Part shown: piece after piece, positions 34,059-42,697 of the stretch
How the letters are laid out: every line of letters begins with the position of its first letter
How positions within the stretch are numbered: the first letter of the stretch is position 1
Assembly: GCF_900110775.1 (NCBI RefSeq)
Contig: NZ_FOEP01000020.1
Coordinates: 1 to 49,026, forward strand
DNA: 49,026 nucleotides
Origin: Thalassovita taeanensis
Lineage (GTDB): Bacteria; Pseudomonadota; Alphaproteobacteria; Rhodobacterales; Rhodobacteraceae
Reading direction: 5' to 3'
The notes under the pieces: generated by a model
What the model saw: only the letters and a program-made list of their open reading frames with translations
What the model was told of the DNA's origin: nothing
Database searches by the model: none
Program-made: the position numbers and the translations under genes

Positions 34059-35435
34059 CTAGTTGGTGATGATCTCAGGTCCCATGAAGGTCGTCGGCAG
34101 CCAGGTGCTGAGGATCGGAATGTATGTCACCATGATCAAGAAGACGAAGAGCACCGCCAGGAAAGGCAGCGACGCCCGCACCACCCGCATCATCGGCATG
34201 CCCGCCACGCCAGATGTCACAAACAGGTTCAAACCGACCGGAGGCGTGATCATCCCGATCTCCATATTGACCACCATGATGATGCCCAGATGGATCGGAT
34301 CAATGCCCAGCTGAATGGCAATCGGAAACACCAGCGGCGCCACGATCACGATCAAACCCGACGGTTCCATGAACTGCCCGCCAATCAGCAGGATCACGTT
34401 GACGATCACCAAGAACATCACCGCTCCAAAGCCAGCTTCCAGCATCACGCCCGCAATCTGCTGCGGGATCTGCTCATCGGTCAGCACATGCTTCAGGATC
34501 AGTGCGTTGGCGATGATGAACATCAACGTCACCGTCAGCTTGCCCGCCTCGAACAGCGTATCGCGGGTATCGCGGTGGAAGAAGACCGTGATCAGCGCCA
34601 GTGGCTTGTCCATCAAGCTCAGGTTTCGCTCGCCCTCTGGTCGGGCCAGCGGCCCCATATCACGGTACACAAAGCTGGCAATGAAGAAGGCATACACCGC
34701 CGCCACAGCCGCGGCCTCGGTCGGGGTGAAAATCCCGCCATAGATGCCGCCAAGGATGATCACGATCAGAAACAGCCCCCACCCGGCGTCACGGCCAGAG
34801 GAGAACACCTCGCCCCAGCCCAGCCACTCGCCCTTGGGCAGGTTCTTGACCTTGGCGATGCCATAGATCGTCAGCATCAGCATTGTGCCCGCCATCAGGC
34901 CTGGAATGACCCCCGCAAGGAACATCCGACCGACCGATACATCGGTGGCCGAGGCATAGACCACCATCACGATGGAGGGCGGGATCAGAATGCCCAGCGT
35001 GCCCGCATTGGCGATAACACCGGCGGCGAAATCCTTGGAGTATCCCACCTGCCGCATTCCCGCGATCACGATGGATCCAATCGCCACGACCGTCGCCGGG
35101 CTTGACCCCGACAGCGCGGCAAACAGCATACAGGCAAATACGCCCGCAATCGCCAGACCACCAGGAAAGTGCCCCACCAGCGCGATGGAAAACCGGATGA
35201 TCCGCTTGGCCACCCCGCCCGTCGACATGAAGGACGATGCCAAGACGAAAAACGGGATCGCCAGCAGCGTGTAATGCCCCGCCATTGCCTGAAACAACGT
35301 CTGTGCAATCGACGCCAGCGAGGTATCGCCCAGCACCAGCAGGAACACGATCGAGGACATGCCCAAGCTGACAGCAATCGGAACCCCGATCAGCATCAGC
35401 CCTATGACCATGGCAAAAAGAACTGCAACTTCCAT
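34059..35435 (-). CDS. dctM: TRAP transporter large permease DctM
   Basis: 458 residues with about 12 membrane helices. Motifs such as FQAMAGHYTLLAIPFFVLASSFM, GSSPATVVAIGSIVIAGM, NAGTLGILIPPSIVMVVYASATDVSVGRMFLAGVIPGL and GMITPPVGLNLFVTSGVAG are characteristic. It drives sodium-coupled uptake of organic acids delivered by DctP. It starts 3 bases after the dctQ stop. A hydrophilic loop (PLARPEGERNLSLMDKPLAL) makes it slightly longer than typical. Confidence 0.96.
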   Translation of the reverse strand: MEVAVLFAMVIGLMLIGVPIAVSLGMSSIVFLLVLGDTSLASIAQTLFQAMAGHYTLLAIPFFVLASSFMSTGGVAKRIIRFSIALVGHFPGGLAIAGVFACMLFAALSGSSPATVVAIGSIVIAGMRQVGYSKDFAAGVIANAGTLGILIPPSIVMVVYASATDVSVGRMFLAGVIPGLMAGTMLMLTIYGIAKVKNLPKGEWLGWGEVFSSGRDAGWGLFLIVIILGGIYGGIFTPTEAAAVAAVYAFFIASFVYRDMGPLARPEGERNLSLMDKPLALITVFFHRDTRDTLFEAGKLTVTLMFIIANALILKHVLTDEQIPQQIAGVMLEAGFGAVMFLVIVNVILLIGGQFMEPSGLIVIVAPLVFPIAIQLGIDPIHLGIIMVVNMEIGMITPPVGLNLFVTSGVAGMPMMRVVRASLPFLAVLFVFLIMVTYIPILSTWLPTTFMGPEIITN

Positions 35436-35438
35436 GGC

Positions 35439-36128
35439 TTATTCCTCGTAATTCATGTGTTTGACGTCTTCCACGGCATCCTCAGCCTCATGGCTGACGA
35501 TCAGGCTTTCGGCCTCGCCCCGGATCAGGCGCAGCGTCGCCTGAAGAAACCGGAACAGCAGCAGCGCCATACCGAAAGGCAGGATGGCATAGGGGATGAA
35601 CCGCGGCAGCTTCTCGTAATGCTCGCCCTCGTTCATCACCGGTTCGATCCAGCGCAGGAATTCCGGGAACGGGATATCCACCACCTCGTACCAGCCACGG
35701 AAACTTGTCCGCTTCATCTCTTCCAGCCCGGTGGGAAACCAGCGCCCCGTCGTCTGTGGCAGGTTGGCGAAATTCGCCCAGTAATCCCACGCCCCCTTCA
35801 GCAGCAGCATCGTATACGCGATACAGACCGCCGCCGCCAACAGCGCCAAAACCCGGCGCAGTTTCGGGCTGAAGAATACCAGCAACGCATCCACCCCCAA
35901 ATGCGCCGTGACCTTGACCGCATAGCTGACGCCAAACAGCACCAGCCAGGCGAACAGAAACGTTACCGCCTCGAGGCCCCAGATCAATCCGGTGTTGAAC
36001 CCATACCGCAGGATCACATTGACGAAGGTGATCACGGTCATCAGACCAAGGATCAGCGCGATTCCGGTCTCCTCGATCTCGTTGACCACTCGGCCAAGCG
36101 CCGTTTTCGGCTGACATTGCGCAGACAT
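35439..36128 (-). CDS. dctQ: TRAP transporter small permease DctQ
   Basis: 229 residues, four membrane helices. The first pair (GIALILGLMTVITFVNVILRYGF, LEAVTFLFAWLVLFGVSYAVK) with the DctQ hallmark pattern is clear. It is longer than the common form because of a roughly 60-residue loop (WANFANLPQTTGRWFPTGLEEMKRTSF and following) before the last helix. ATG 36128 has GGAGGGAAGGGG upstream; the longer frame passes over that site. It lies between a terminator-like hairpin and dctM. Confidence 0.92.
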   Translation of the reverse strand: MSAQCQPKTALGRVVNEIEETGIALILGLMTVITFVNVILRYGFNTGLIWGLEAVTFLFAWLVLFGVSYAVKVTAHLGVDALLVFFSPKLRRVLALLAAAVCIAYTMLLLKGAWDYWANFANLPQTTGRWFPTGLEEMKRTSFRGWYEVVDIPFPEFLRWIEPVMNEGEHYEKLPRFIPYAILPFGMALLLFRFLQATLRLIRGEAESLIVSHEAEDAVEDVKHMNYEE

Positions 36129-36156
36129 CGCGTGCCCCTTCCCTCCGAAGGATATG

Positions 36157-36185
36157 GAAAACCCGGCCCCGTTTCTGGGGCCGGG
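36157..36185 (-). terminator. Attenuator hairpin between dctP and dctQ
   Basis: On the minus strand a perfect 9-bp GC stem (36177-36185 with 36162-36170), 6-nt loop, runs into TTTTCC. It lies 22 bases after the dctP stop and ahead of dctQ. It should reduce read-through so that the binding protein is made in excess over the permeases. Confidence 0.75.
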
Positions 36186-36207
36186 CAAGTTGGCCTTTAT
36201 CTCAGGC

Positions 36208-37209
36208 TCAGTGTTTGGCGTTGATCGCCTGGGCCGCGTCGATGTTCTCTTGTCCGACGTCAGCGGTGAACTCGGTCCACACGGGCTTCATCACATCGAC
36301 CCATTCCTGGCGCAGCTCGGGCGTCAGTTCGCGGATCACGCCGCCCGCATCCAGAATGGCCTGACGCGCCTGCGCATCCACTTCGGCCACAGCAGCGTTC
36401 CGGCTTGCAGTCACTTCGGCGACGATTGTGCCCAGCTGGCTGCGTACATCCTCGGGCAGGCTGTCCCACCAATCGGTTGAGGTCACGACCATATAGTCAA
36501 GCACGCCGTGGTTGGTTTCGGTCGAGCCGTCCTGAACCTCAAAGAACTTCTGACCATAGATGTTCGACCAGGTGTTTTCCTGACCGTCCACAACGCCGGT
36601 TTGCAGCGCGCCGTACACTTCGGAAAACGCCATCGGCTGCGGCGAACCGCCAAGGGCAGACATCTGCGCCTTCAGCACATCCGAGTTCTGCACCCGGAAC
36701 TTCATGCCCTTGGCATCCGTAGGATGCACCAGCGGCTTGTTGGCCGACATCTGCTTCATGCCATTGTGCCAGAATGCCAGCCCCAGCAGACCGCGGCGGG
36801 TCATCGACTGCTTCATCGCCTTACCGGTTTCCGAGTTCTGGAACTCGTCTACCGCATTGATGTTCTTGAACATGAACGGCAGGTCGAAAATGCGGAACTG
36901 TTTGGTGAACTGCTCGAATTTCGACAGGCTGGGCGCGGCAAACTGTACGTCGCCCTGCAGCATCGCTTCCAGAACCTGATCGTCGTTATACAGCGTCGAG
37001 TTCGGGAAAACCTCCATGCAGGCCTTGCCGTTCATCTCAGCGTTGACGCGCTCCATCAACAGGGTGGCGGCGATGCCTTTGGGGTGTTTGTCGGTGTTGG
37101 TTACATGGCTGAACTTGATGACAATCTCGCCATCGTCACAGGCTGCAAACGCGCCCTGTGCGGTGACAGTCAGCGCCAGCGCCGTTGCGGCAGTGGTCAG
37201 GAATTTCAT
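36208..37209 (-). CDS. dctP: TRAP transporter solute-binding protein DctP
   Basis: 333 residues with a signal peptide (MKFLTTAATALALTVTAQGAFA). The TRAP-binding fold is seen in IVIKFSHVTNTDKHPKGIAATLLMERVN, LPFMFKNINAVDEFQ, KGMKFRVQNSDVLKAQMSALGGSPQPMAFSEVYGALQTGVVDGQENTWSNIY. The Arg in KFRVQNS binds the carboxylate. The sequence fits the C4-dicarboxylate class. GGAGGAG stands before ATG 37209. It is the first gene of dctPQM, preceded by a 291-base regulatory region. Confidence 0.95.
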   Translation of the reverse strand: MKFLTTAATALALTVTAQGAFAACDDGEIVIKFSHVTNTDKHPKGIAATLLMERVNAEMNGKACMEVFPNSTLYNDDQVLEAMLQGDVQFAAPSLSKFEQFTKQFRIFDLPFMFKNINAVDEFQNSETGKAMKQSMTRRGLLGLAFWHNGMKQMSANKPLVHPTDAKGMKFRVQNSDVLKAQMSALGGSPQPMAFSEVYGALQTGVVDGQENTWSNIYGQKFFEVQDGSTETNHGVLDYMVVTSTDWWDSLPEDVRSQLGTIVAEVTASRNAAVAEVDAQARQAILDAGGVIRELTPELRQEWVDVMKPVWTEFTADVGQENIDAAQAINAKH

Positions 37210-37397
37210 GTCGGTCTCCTCCCGAAATCTCGAAAACGTTTCAGTGCGCCCCATTCGGGCGCGACATGCAGAACATTCCCAAAGGTGAGGCTCCACTCAA
37301 GCAAAAGTGAGCGTTTTTTGAGCGCCTGAAAAACACCCACTATTTCAAACGCTTAGGTATGCGCCCAACACATACCCGCCATGCCGCAAAGCAGCAA

Positions 37398-37415
37398 TGT
37401 GCGGAAATCCGCACA
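37398..37415. promoter_or_regulatory. DctD-type binding palindrome, site 1
   Basis: TGTGCGGAAATCCGCACA, a perfect 18-bp palindrome in the dctP upstream region. It has the TGTGCG-N6-CGCACA form I recall for DctD upstream activating sites of dicarboxylate genes. Confidence 0.7.
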
Positions 37416-37430
37416 GGCCTGATGCATCAC

Positions 37431-37448
37431 TGTGCGAAAATCCGCACA
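37431..37448. promoter_or_regulatory. DctD-type binding palindrome, site 2
   Basis: TGTGCGAAAATCCGCACA, the same TGTGCG-N6-CGCACA element, 33 bases (three helical turns) from site 1. Tandem sites on one face of the DNA allow cooperative binding. Confidence 0.7.
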
Positions 37449-37500
37449 GCAGCAGAACGCCCCCGCGCCCGAATCCCGCGCAGCCCAGCCTCAAACCGGC

Positions 37501-38739
37501 TCAGCGGAACTCTTCGGGTTTGATCCCATAGCGCGCCAACTTGTCGTAAAACGTCTTGCGCGGCAACTTCAGCGCCTTGGCCGCCTCGCTGGCATGGCCC
37601 AACTCGCGGCGCAGCGCGGCAATCAGCAGGCTGCGCTCCACCCGCGCCATCTGCTCGGCCAGCCCCAGATCGGCACCGGGGCTGTCCGCCTCGCCTTCTC
37701 CCGCACCCAGTCCCAGCGCGAACCGCATCGCCGCACTCATCAGCGCGCGCGCATTGCCCGGCCAATCCTGCGCCATCAACCCGGCCACCACATCCGGCGT
37801 CACCTCGGGCGGGGTCAGCCCCGCCTGCTCGCTGGCCTGCGCCACATATTGCCGGAACATCACCGGAATATCGTCGGGCCGCTCGGCCAGCGACGGAATG
37901 CGCACCCGCATCACGTCCAGCCGGTAAAACAAATCCGGGTTGAAATGCCCGTCCTGCGCCGCTGCCCGCAGATCGCTGGTGGTGCCGCCAATCACCCGCG
38001 CCGTCATGCCCCGTTCGATCCGTTCCAGCGCGGCAAACTGCGTCTCGGTCGGCATGTTCGACAGCTCGTCCAGAAACAGGCTGCCCCCCGCCGCCGCCTC
38101 GCAAGCCGCCTCGAACGCTGCGCGGTCCAACCCCGCCGCGGGCCGCTTCACAAACGGTCCCTTGGCAACCGGCGACATCAGATGAATCACCTCTGCCACC
38201 TTGGAAATCCCTGATCCCGGCGCGCCCATGACCAACACCTCAGCCCGCGCCTGCGCCACGATCCGCACCCGTGCCCGCAACCCCTCGGATACCGCCGAGG
38301 CTCCGAACAACAACCGCGCCGCCGGGTCGCCCGCCTCCAGTTGCGCCTTCAGGCGGCGGTTTTCCAACACCAGCGCGCGGTTTTTCAACGCCTGCTCAAC
38401 CACCGCCAGCAGATCGGCCGGGGCACAGGGTTTTTCCAGAAACCCAAACGCGCCCTGCCCCATCGCCTTGACCGCCATCGGAATATCGCCTTCGCCGGTC
38501 AGCAGGATCACCGGCAGCTCGGCATCCACCCCCTGCGTATACTCCAGCAGGTGAAACCCATCGCGCCCCGGCATCCGGATGTCCGAGACAATCACCCCCT
38601 CGAACCCGGCCGAGATATGATCCTTCGCCTCGATGAACGACCCCACCGCGCGCGGCTTCAGCTCAGCCAGCTCCAGCGTCTGCGCCAGCGCCTCGCGCAC
38701 CGCCACGTCGTCATCCACCACCATCACCCGCCGTATCAT
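37501..38739 (-). CDS. dctD: DctD-type response regulator lacking the GAFTGA loop
   Basis: 412 residues. Receiver domain 1-118 with phosphoacceptor Asp53 (SDIRMPGRDG) and Lys103. Then an AAA+ domain that keeps Walker B (GGSLFLDEL, about residue 219), the LDVMRVRIPSLAERPDDIP block and sensor elements. But the Walker A is GAPGSGIS, with Ile178 where Lys is needed, and the segment that should carry GHEKGAFTGA is deleted (PFVKRP runs to Walker B within about 25 residues). The C-terminal Fis-type HTH (AAKALKLPRKTFYDKLARYGI) is typical DctD. It should bind DNA but probably not hydrolyse ATP normally or open sigma-54 complexes. Its start overlaps dctB by 4 bases. The longer frame upstream is rejected. 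Confidence 0.92.
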   Translation of the reverse strand: MIRRVMVVDDDVAVREALAQTLELAELKPRAVGSFIEAKDHISAGFEGVIVSDIRMPGRDGFHLLEYTQGVDAELPVILLTGEGDIPMAVKAMGQGAFGFLEKPCAPADLLAVVEQALKNRALVLENRRLKAQLEAGDPAARLLFGASAVSEGLRARVRIVAQARAEVLVMGAPGSGISKVAEVIHLMSPVAKGPFVKRPAAGLDRAAFEAACEAAAGGSLFLDELSNMPTETQFAALERIERGMTARVIGGTTSDLRAAAQDGHFNPDLFYRLDVMRVRIPSLAERPDDIPVMFRQYVAQASEQAGLTPPEVTPDVVAGLMAQDWPGNARALMSAAMRFALGLGAGEGEADSPGADLGLAEQMARVERSLLIAALRRELGHASEAAKALKLPRKTFYDKLARYGIKPEEFR

Positions 38740-40487
38740 GCCGCCGCCTCCTGTGCCGCTGCCGTCAGCTCGACCGTGAACACCGCGCCGCCGCCAGTCC
38801 GGTTTCGTCCACGGATCACGCCGCCAAAACTCTGCACCAACCCGTAAGAGATCGACAACCCAAGCCCCATCCCCTCCGAGGCCCCAACCTCTTTGGTCGA
38901 ATAAAATGGATCGAAAATCCGCTCCGGCTCGCGAATGCCCGGCCCGGTGTCGGCCACATCCAGAAAAACCTGCCCCCCCGCACGGCGCAGCGTGATCGTG
39001 ATCCGCTTGCCTGTCCGCCCGGCCATCGCATCCACCGCGTTGCTGATCAGATTGACCACCACCTGCCCCAGCCGCACCTCGCCGCCCATCACCTCGACCG
39101 GGCCGGGCGGCGCGTGCCACTCCAGCGCCACCCCCTCCTGCAGCAGGCGCGCCTCGCTCAGTTCCAGCGCGCTGCCCACCACCATCGCCAGATCGACCCG
39201 CGTCACCGGTTCGCTTTCCTGCCGGGAAAACGCGCGCAGGTTCTTGATGATCCGCGCCATGCGCTTGGCCAGCGCGCTGATCCGCTCAAGGTTTTGCACC
39301 GCCCCGCCCGGCTTGCCGCGATCCAGAAACAACGCGCCATTCTCGGCATATTGCTGGATCGCCATCAATGGCTGGTTCAGCTCGTGGCTGATGCCCGCAC
39401 TCATCTGCCCCAGCGCGCTCAGCTTGCCCGCCTGCACCAGATCGGCCTGCGCCTTCTTCAGTGCCGCCTCGGCGGCACTGCGCTCGGCCACCTCGCGCCG
39501 CAAGGCCGCATTCGCCGCCGACAGCTCGCCGGTGCGCTCGGCCACCCGCGTTTCCAGCCGTGCATTCGCCAAGGCCAGCGTCCGCCGCCGCTCTGTCGCC
39601 AGAAACAACAGCGCCCCGAATGCCAGACAGACCGCCGCCACAACCGCCGCCTGCAACCCCGCCAGCCGCCGCGCCGGATCAACATCAATCAACGCCTCGG
39701 CCCGCATGCCGATCACTGGCAAATCCCGCGCCAGATGCAACGCCCGGCGCGGCACATAGGGCGACCAATCCGCCAGCCACATCTCATGCCTCCCGGTCTG
39801 GCGCATGGCAAAATCCGGCATCGCACCGGTTTGCGGACGCAGCCCGCCCCCCGTACGCTGCTGCCAGAACAACAGCTCGCTGCGGTTGGAAATGAACACC
39901 ACCCCATCGTCGTCGGTGAAAAACACCGCCGGGCGCGCCCCGCGCCACTCGGCCTCGACCCGCCCGATATTGGCCACCACCACCACCGCGCCACTGAACA
40001 CCCCGTCGCCATCGAAACTCGGTGCCGCAAAATAATAGGCCCGCTGCCCGGTCACCGCGTTGATTCCATGATGCTCGCCCAAAGCCCCCTGCCGCGCCCG
40101 CTGAAAATAGGGCTGATCCGCGACCATGTCCGGCTCGGTCCCGTTGGCCGTCGCCAAAACCCGGCCCGCAGAATCAACCCGCAGCACATCCAGCGCTGCC
40201 GTCTTATCCGCCACTTCAAGCAGCAACACCCGCGCCCGCGCCACATCCGCAGCGCCGTTCAACCCGGCCAGCCCCGGATGATCCGCCATCAGCACCGCCA
40301 ACTGCTGATACAGTTGCAATTGCCCCGTCAGCCGGTCCGTCGCCAGCGTCAGATCCGCCTCGCCGCGCTGCGCCACCTGGTCCAGCGCCTGCACATAGCC
40401 ATAGCGCCACACCCCGCCCGCAAAGACAGTCACAGCCGACAAAAACAGGATAAACACGGTCAGACGCCGCCACACGGATCGCTTCAT
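38736..40487 (-). CDS. dctB: DctB-type sensor histidine kinase
   Basis: 583 residues. Membrane helix 1 (RRLTVFILFLSAVTVFAGGV), a periplasmic double-PAS-like sensor (about 30-285, with MADHPGLAGLNGAADVARARVLLLEVADK and QPYFQRARQGALGEHHGINAVTGQRAYYFAAP), and helix 2 (LAGLQAAVVAAVCLAFGALLFLA). A coiled linker follows, then the phospho-His in SAGISHELNQPL and the ATPase boxes NLISNAVDA, ADTGPGI, GMGLGLSI. It senses C4-dicarboxylates in the periplasm. ATG 40487 starts the first helix; upstream codons in frame are antisense to the P450 gene. It is divergent from that gene across 60 bases. Confidence 0.93.
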   Translation of the reverse strand: MKRSVWRRLTVFILFLSAVTVFAGGVWRYGYVQALDQVAQRGEADLTLATDRLTGQLQLYQQLAVLMADHPGLAGLNGAADVARARVLLLEVADKTAALDVLRVDSAGRVLATANGTEPDMVADQPYFQRARQGALGEHHGINAVTGQRAYYFAAPSFDGDGVFSGAVVVVANIGRVEAEWRGARPAVFFTDDDGVVFISNRSELLFWQQRTGGGLRPQTGAMPDFAMRQTGRHEMWLADWSPYVPRRALHLARDLPVIGMRAEALIDVDPARRLAGLQAAVVAAVCLAFGALLFLATERRRTLALANARLETRVAERTGELSAANAALRREVAERSAAEAALKKAQADLVQAGKLSALGQMSAGISHELNQPLMAIQQYAENGALFLDRGKPGGAVQNLERISALAKRMARIIKNLRAFSRQESEPVTRVDLAMVVGSALELSEARLLQEGVALEWHAPPGPVEVMGGEVRLGQVVVNLISNAVDAMAGRTGKRITITLRRAGGQVFLDVADTGPGIREPERIFDPFYSTKEVGASEGMGLGLSISYGLVQSFGGVIRGRNRTGGGAVFTVELTAAAQEAAA

Positions 40488-40547
40488 GCGCCGCAATCTA
40501 TCGCGTCGCCCCTTGCATTGGCCAGAGGGCATGACAAAGCTGCCCGC

Positions 40548-41732
<1,185 letters not shown>

Positions 41733-42200
41733 TTACACCTCAAGCGGCAGTTCCGTCGTCGATTTGATCTCTTCCATCGACAACAGCGCCGTGACGTTGT
41801 GCACCTTCACCTCGCCAATCAGCGCCTGATAAAACGCATCATAGGCCCGCGCGTTTTTCACCCGCACCTTGAGGATGTAATCAATGTCCCCCGCCAACCG
41901 GTGCGCCTCCTGCACCTCAGGGCGATTGCGCAGCGCATTCAGAAACTTGTGCTGCCAGTCCGCCTCGTGCTCCGAGGTTCGGATCAGCACAAAGAAGCAC
42001 GCCTCGAACCCCAGCTTTTCAGCATCCAGAACCACTGTTTGCGGCCCCATCACCCCGGCTTCGCGCATTTTGCGAATGCGATTCCAAACCGGCGTCTTCG
42101 ACGAGCCGACTTTGCGTGCAATTTCATCCAACGACTGCCCGGCATCGCGCTGAAGCTCTGCCAGAATTTTCCGATCTGTCGCATCCAACCGAACTGACAT
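41733..42200 (-). CDS. Lrp/AsnC-family transcriptional regulator
   Basis: 155 residues. N-terminal HTH (DATDRKILAELQRDAGQSLDEIARKVGSSKTPVWNRIRKMREAGVM) and C-terminal RAM ligand/oligomer domain (GFEACFFVLIRTSEHEADWQHKFLNALRNRPEVQEAHRLAGDIDYILKVRV). GGAGG stands before ATG 42200; upstream codons in frame are rejected. It is divergent from the cys operon, and an Lrp protein at this place is the likely regulator of sulfite/APS reduction. The two inverted AATATT elements in the gap are candidate sites. Confidence 0.92.
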   Translation of the reverse strand: MSVRLDATDRKILAELQRDAGQSLDEIARKVGSSKTPVWNRIRKMREAGVMGPQTVVLDAEKLGFEACFFVLIRTSEHEADWQHKFLNALRNRPEVQEAHRLAGDIDYILKVRVKNARAYDAFYQALIGEVKVHNVTALLSMEEIKSTTELPLEV

Positions 42201-42218
42201 TTCCCGACCTCCGGTAAT

Positions 42219-42234
42219 TACGGAATATTTCCCC
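42219..42234 (-). promoter_or_regulatory. Candidate Lrp-type site, proximal to lrp
   Basis: On the minus strand GGGGAAATATTCCGTA. It resembles the opposite-strand copy at 42292-42307, 73 bases (about seven turns) away, and has the AT-rich core flanked by G-tracts seen in Lrp sites. Confidence 0.45.
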
Positions 42235-42291
42235 ACGTTGCGCCAAAACCCAACCACATCATTCTTATCGGTGGGCGCATCTGGCGCAATA

Positions 42292-42307
42292 GGGGGAATA
42301 TTTTCTA
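42292..42307 (+). promoter_or_regulatory. Candidate Lrp-type site, proximal to the cys operon
   Basis: GGGGGAATATTTTCTA, about 90 bases before the first gene of the cys operon. It is the inverted partner of the site at 42219-42234. Confidence 0.45.
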
Positions 42308-42394
42308 TATTGGACAGTAAGTCAACCAATGCCCCACCGACGCTGTCAACCGCGCTCACCGGGCCGGAACAGCCACAAGCGGAAGGACTCTCTG

Positions 42395-42697
42395 ATGCCA
42401 CGCCCCTTCACTCCCAAGGTGATAACCGCCAATGCCCTTCTCGAAGGCGATGTTGTCTATTTCACCCCTCAGGACGGCTGGACCCGCGACATGGCTCAGG
42501 CCGAACTGATCGAGGACGAGGCCCACGCCCAGCTGCGCCAGCTCGAGGCCGAGCGCCAGCAGAACACCGTCGTTGGCGTCTATCTGGCCGAGGTTGCCAA
42601 AGGCCCGACCGGCCCCGAACCCACGCACTTCCGCGAGGAATTCCGCCGCACCGGCCCCTCGAACTATTTCCACGGCAAGCAAGAGGGGCTGACCTGA
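42395..42697 (+). CDS. DUF2849 protein of the cys operon
   Basis: 100 residues. The sequence PFTPKVITANALLEGDVVYFTPQDGWTRDMAQAELIEDEAHAQLRQLEAE, ending GPSNYFHGKQEGLT, is DUF2849, a small alphaproteobacterial protein found next to cysI. It may adapt or chaperone sulfite reductase; no activity is known. GGAAGGA precedes ATG 42395; the 22 upstream codons are rejected. The stop overlaps the cysI start by one base (TGATG). In other members of this family cysG often precedes it; here it is absent. Confidence 0.85.
   Translation: MPRPFTPKVITANALLEGDVVYFTPQDGWTRDMAQAELIEDEAHAQLRQLEAERQQNTVVGVYLAEVAKGPTGPEPTHFREEFRRTGPSNYFHGKQEGLT

Noticed and set aside
42238-42696. Extension of cysI upstream in the same frame
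   Set aside because: It overlaps the DUF2849 gene in another frame and lacks conserved sequence; the TGATG overlap gives a clear start at 42697.
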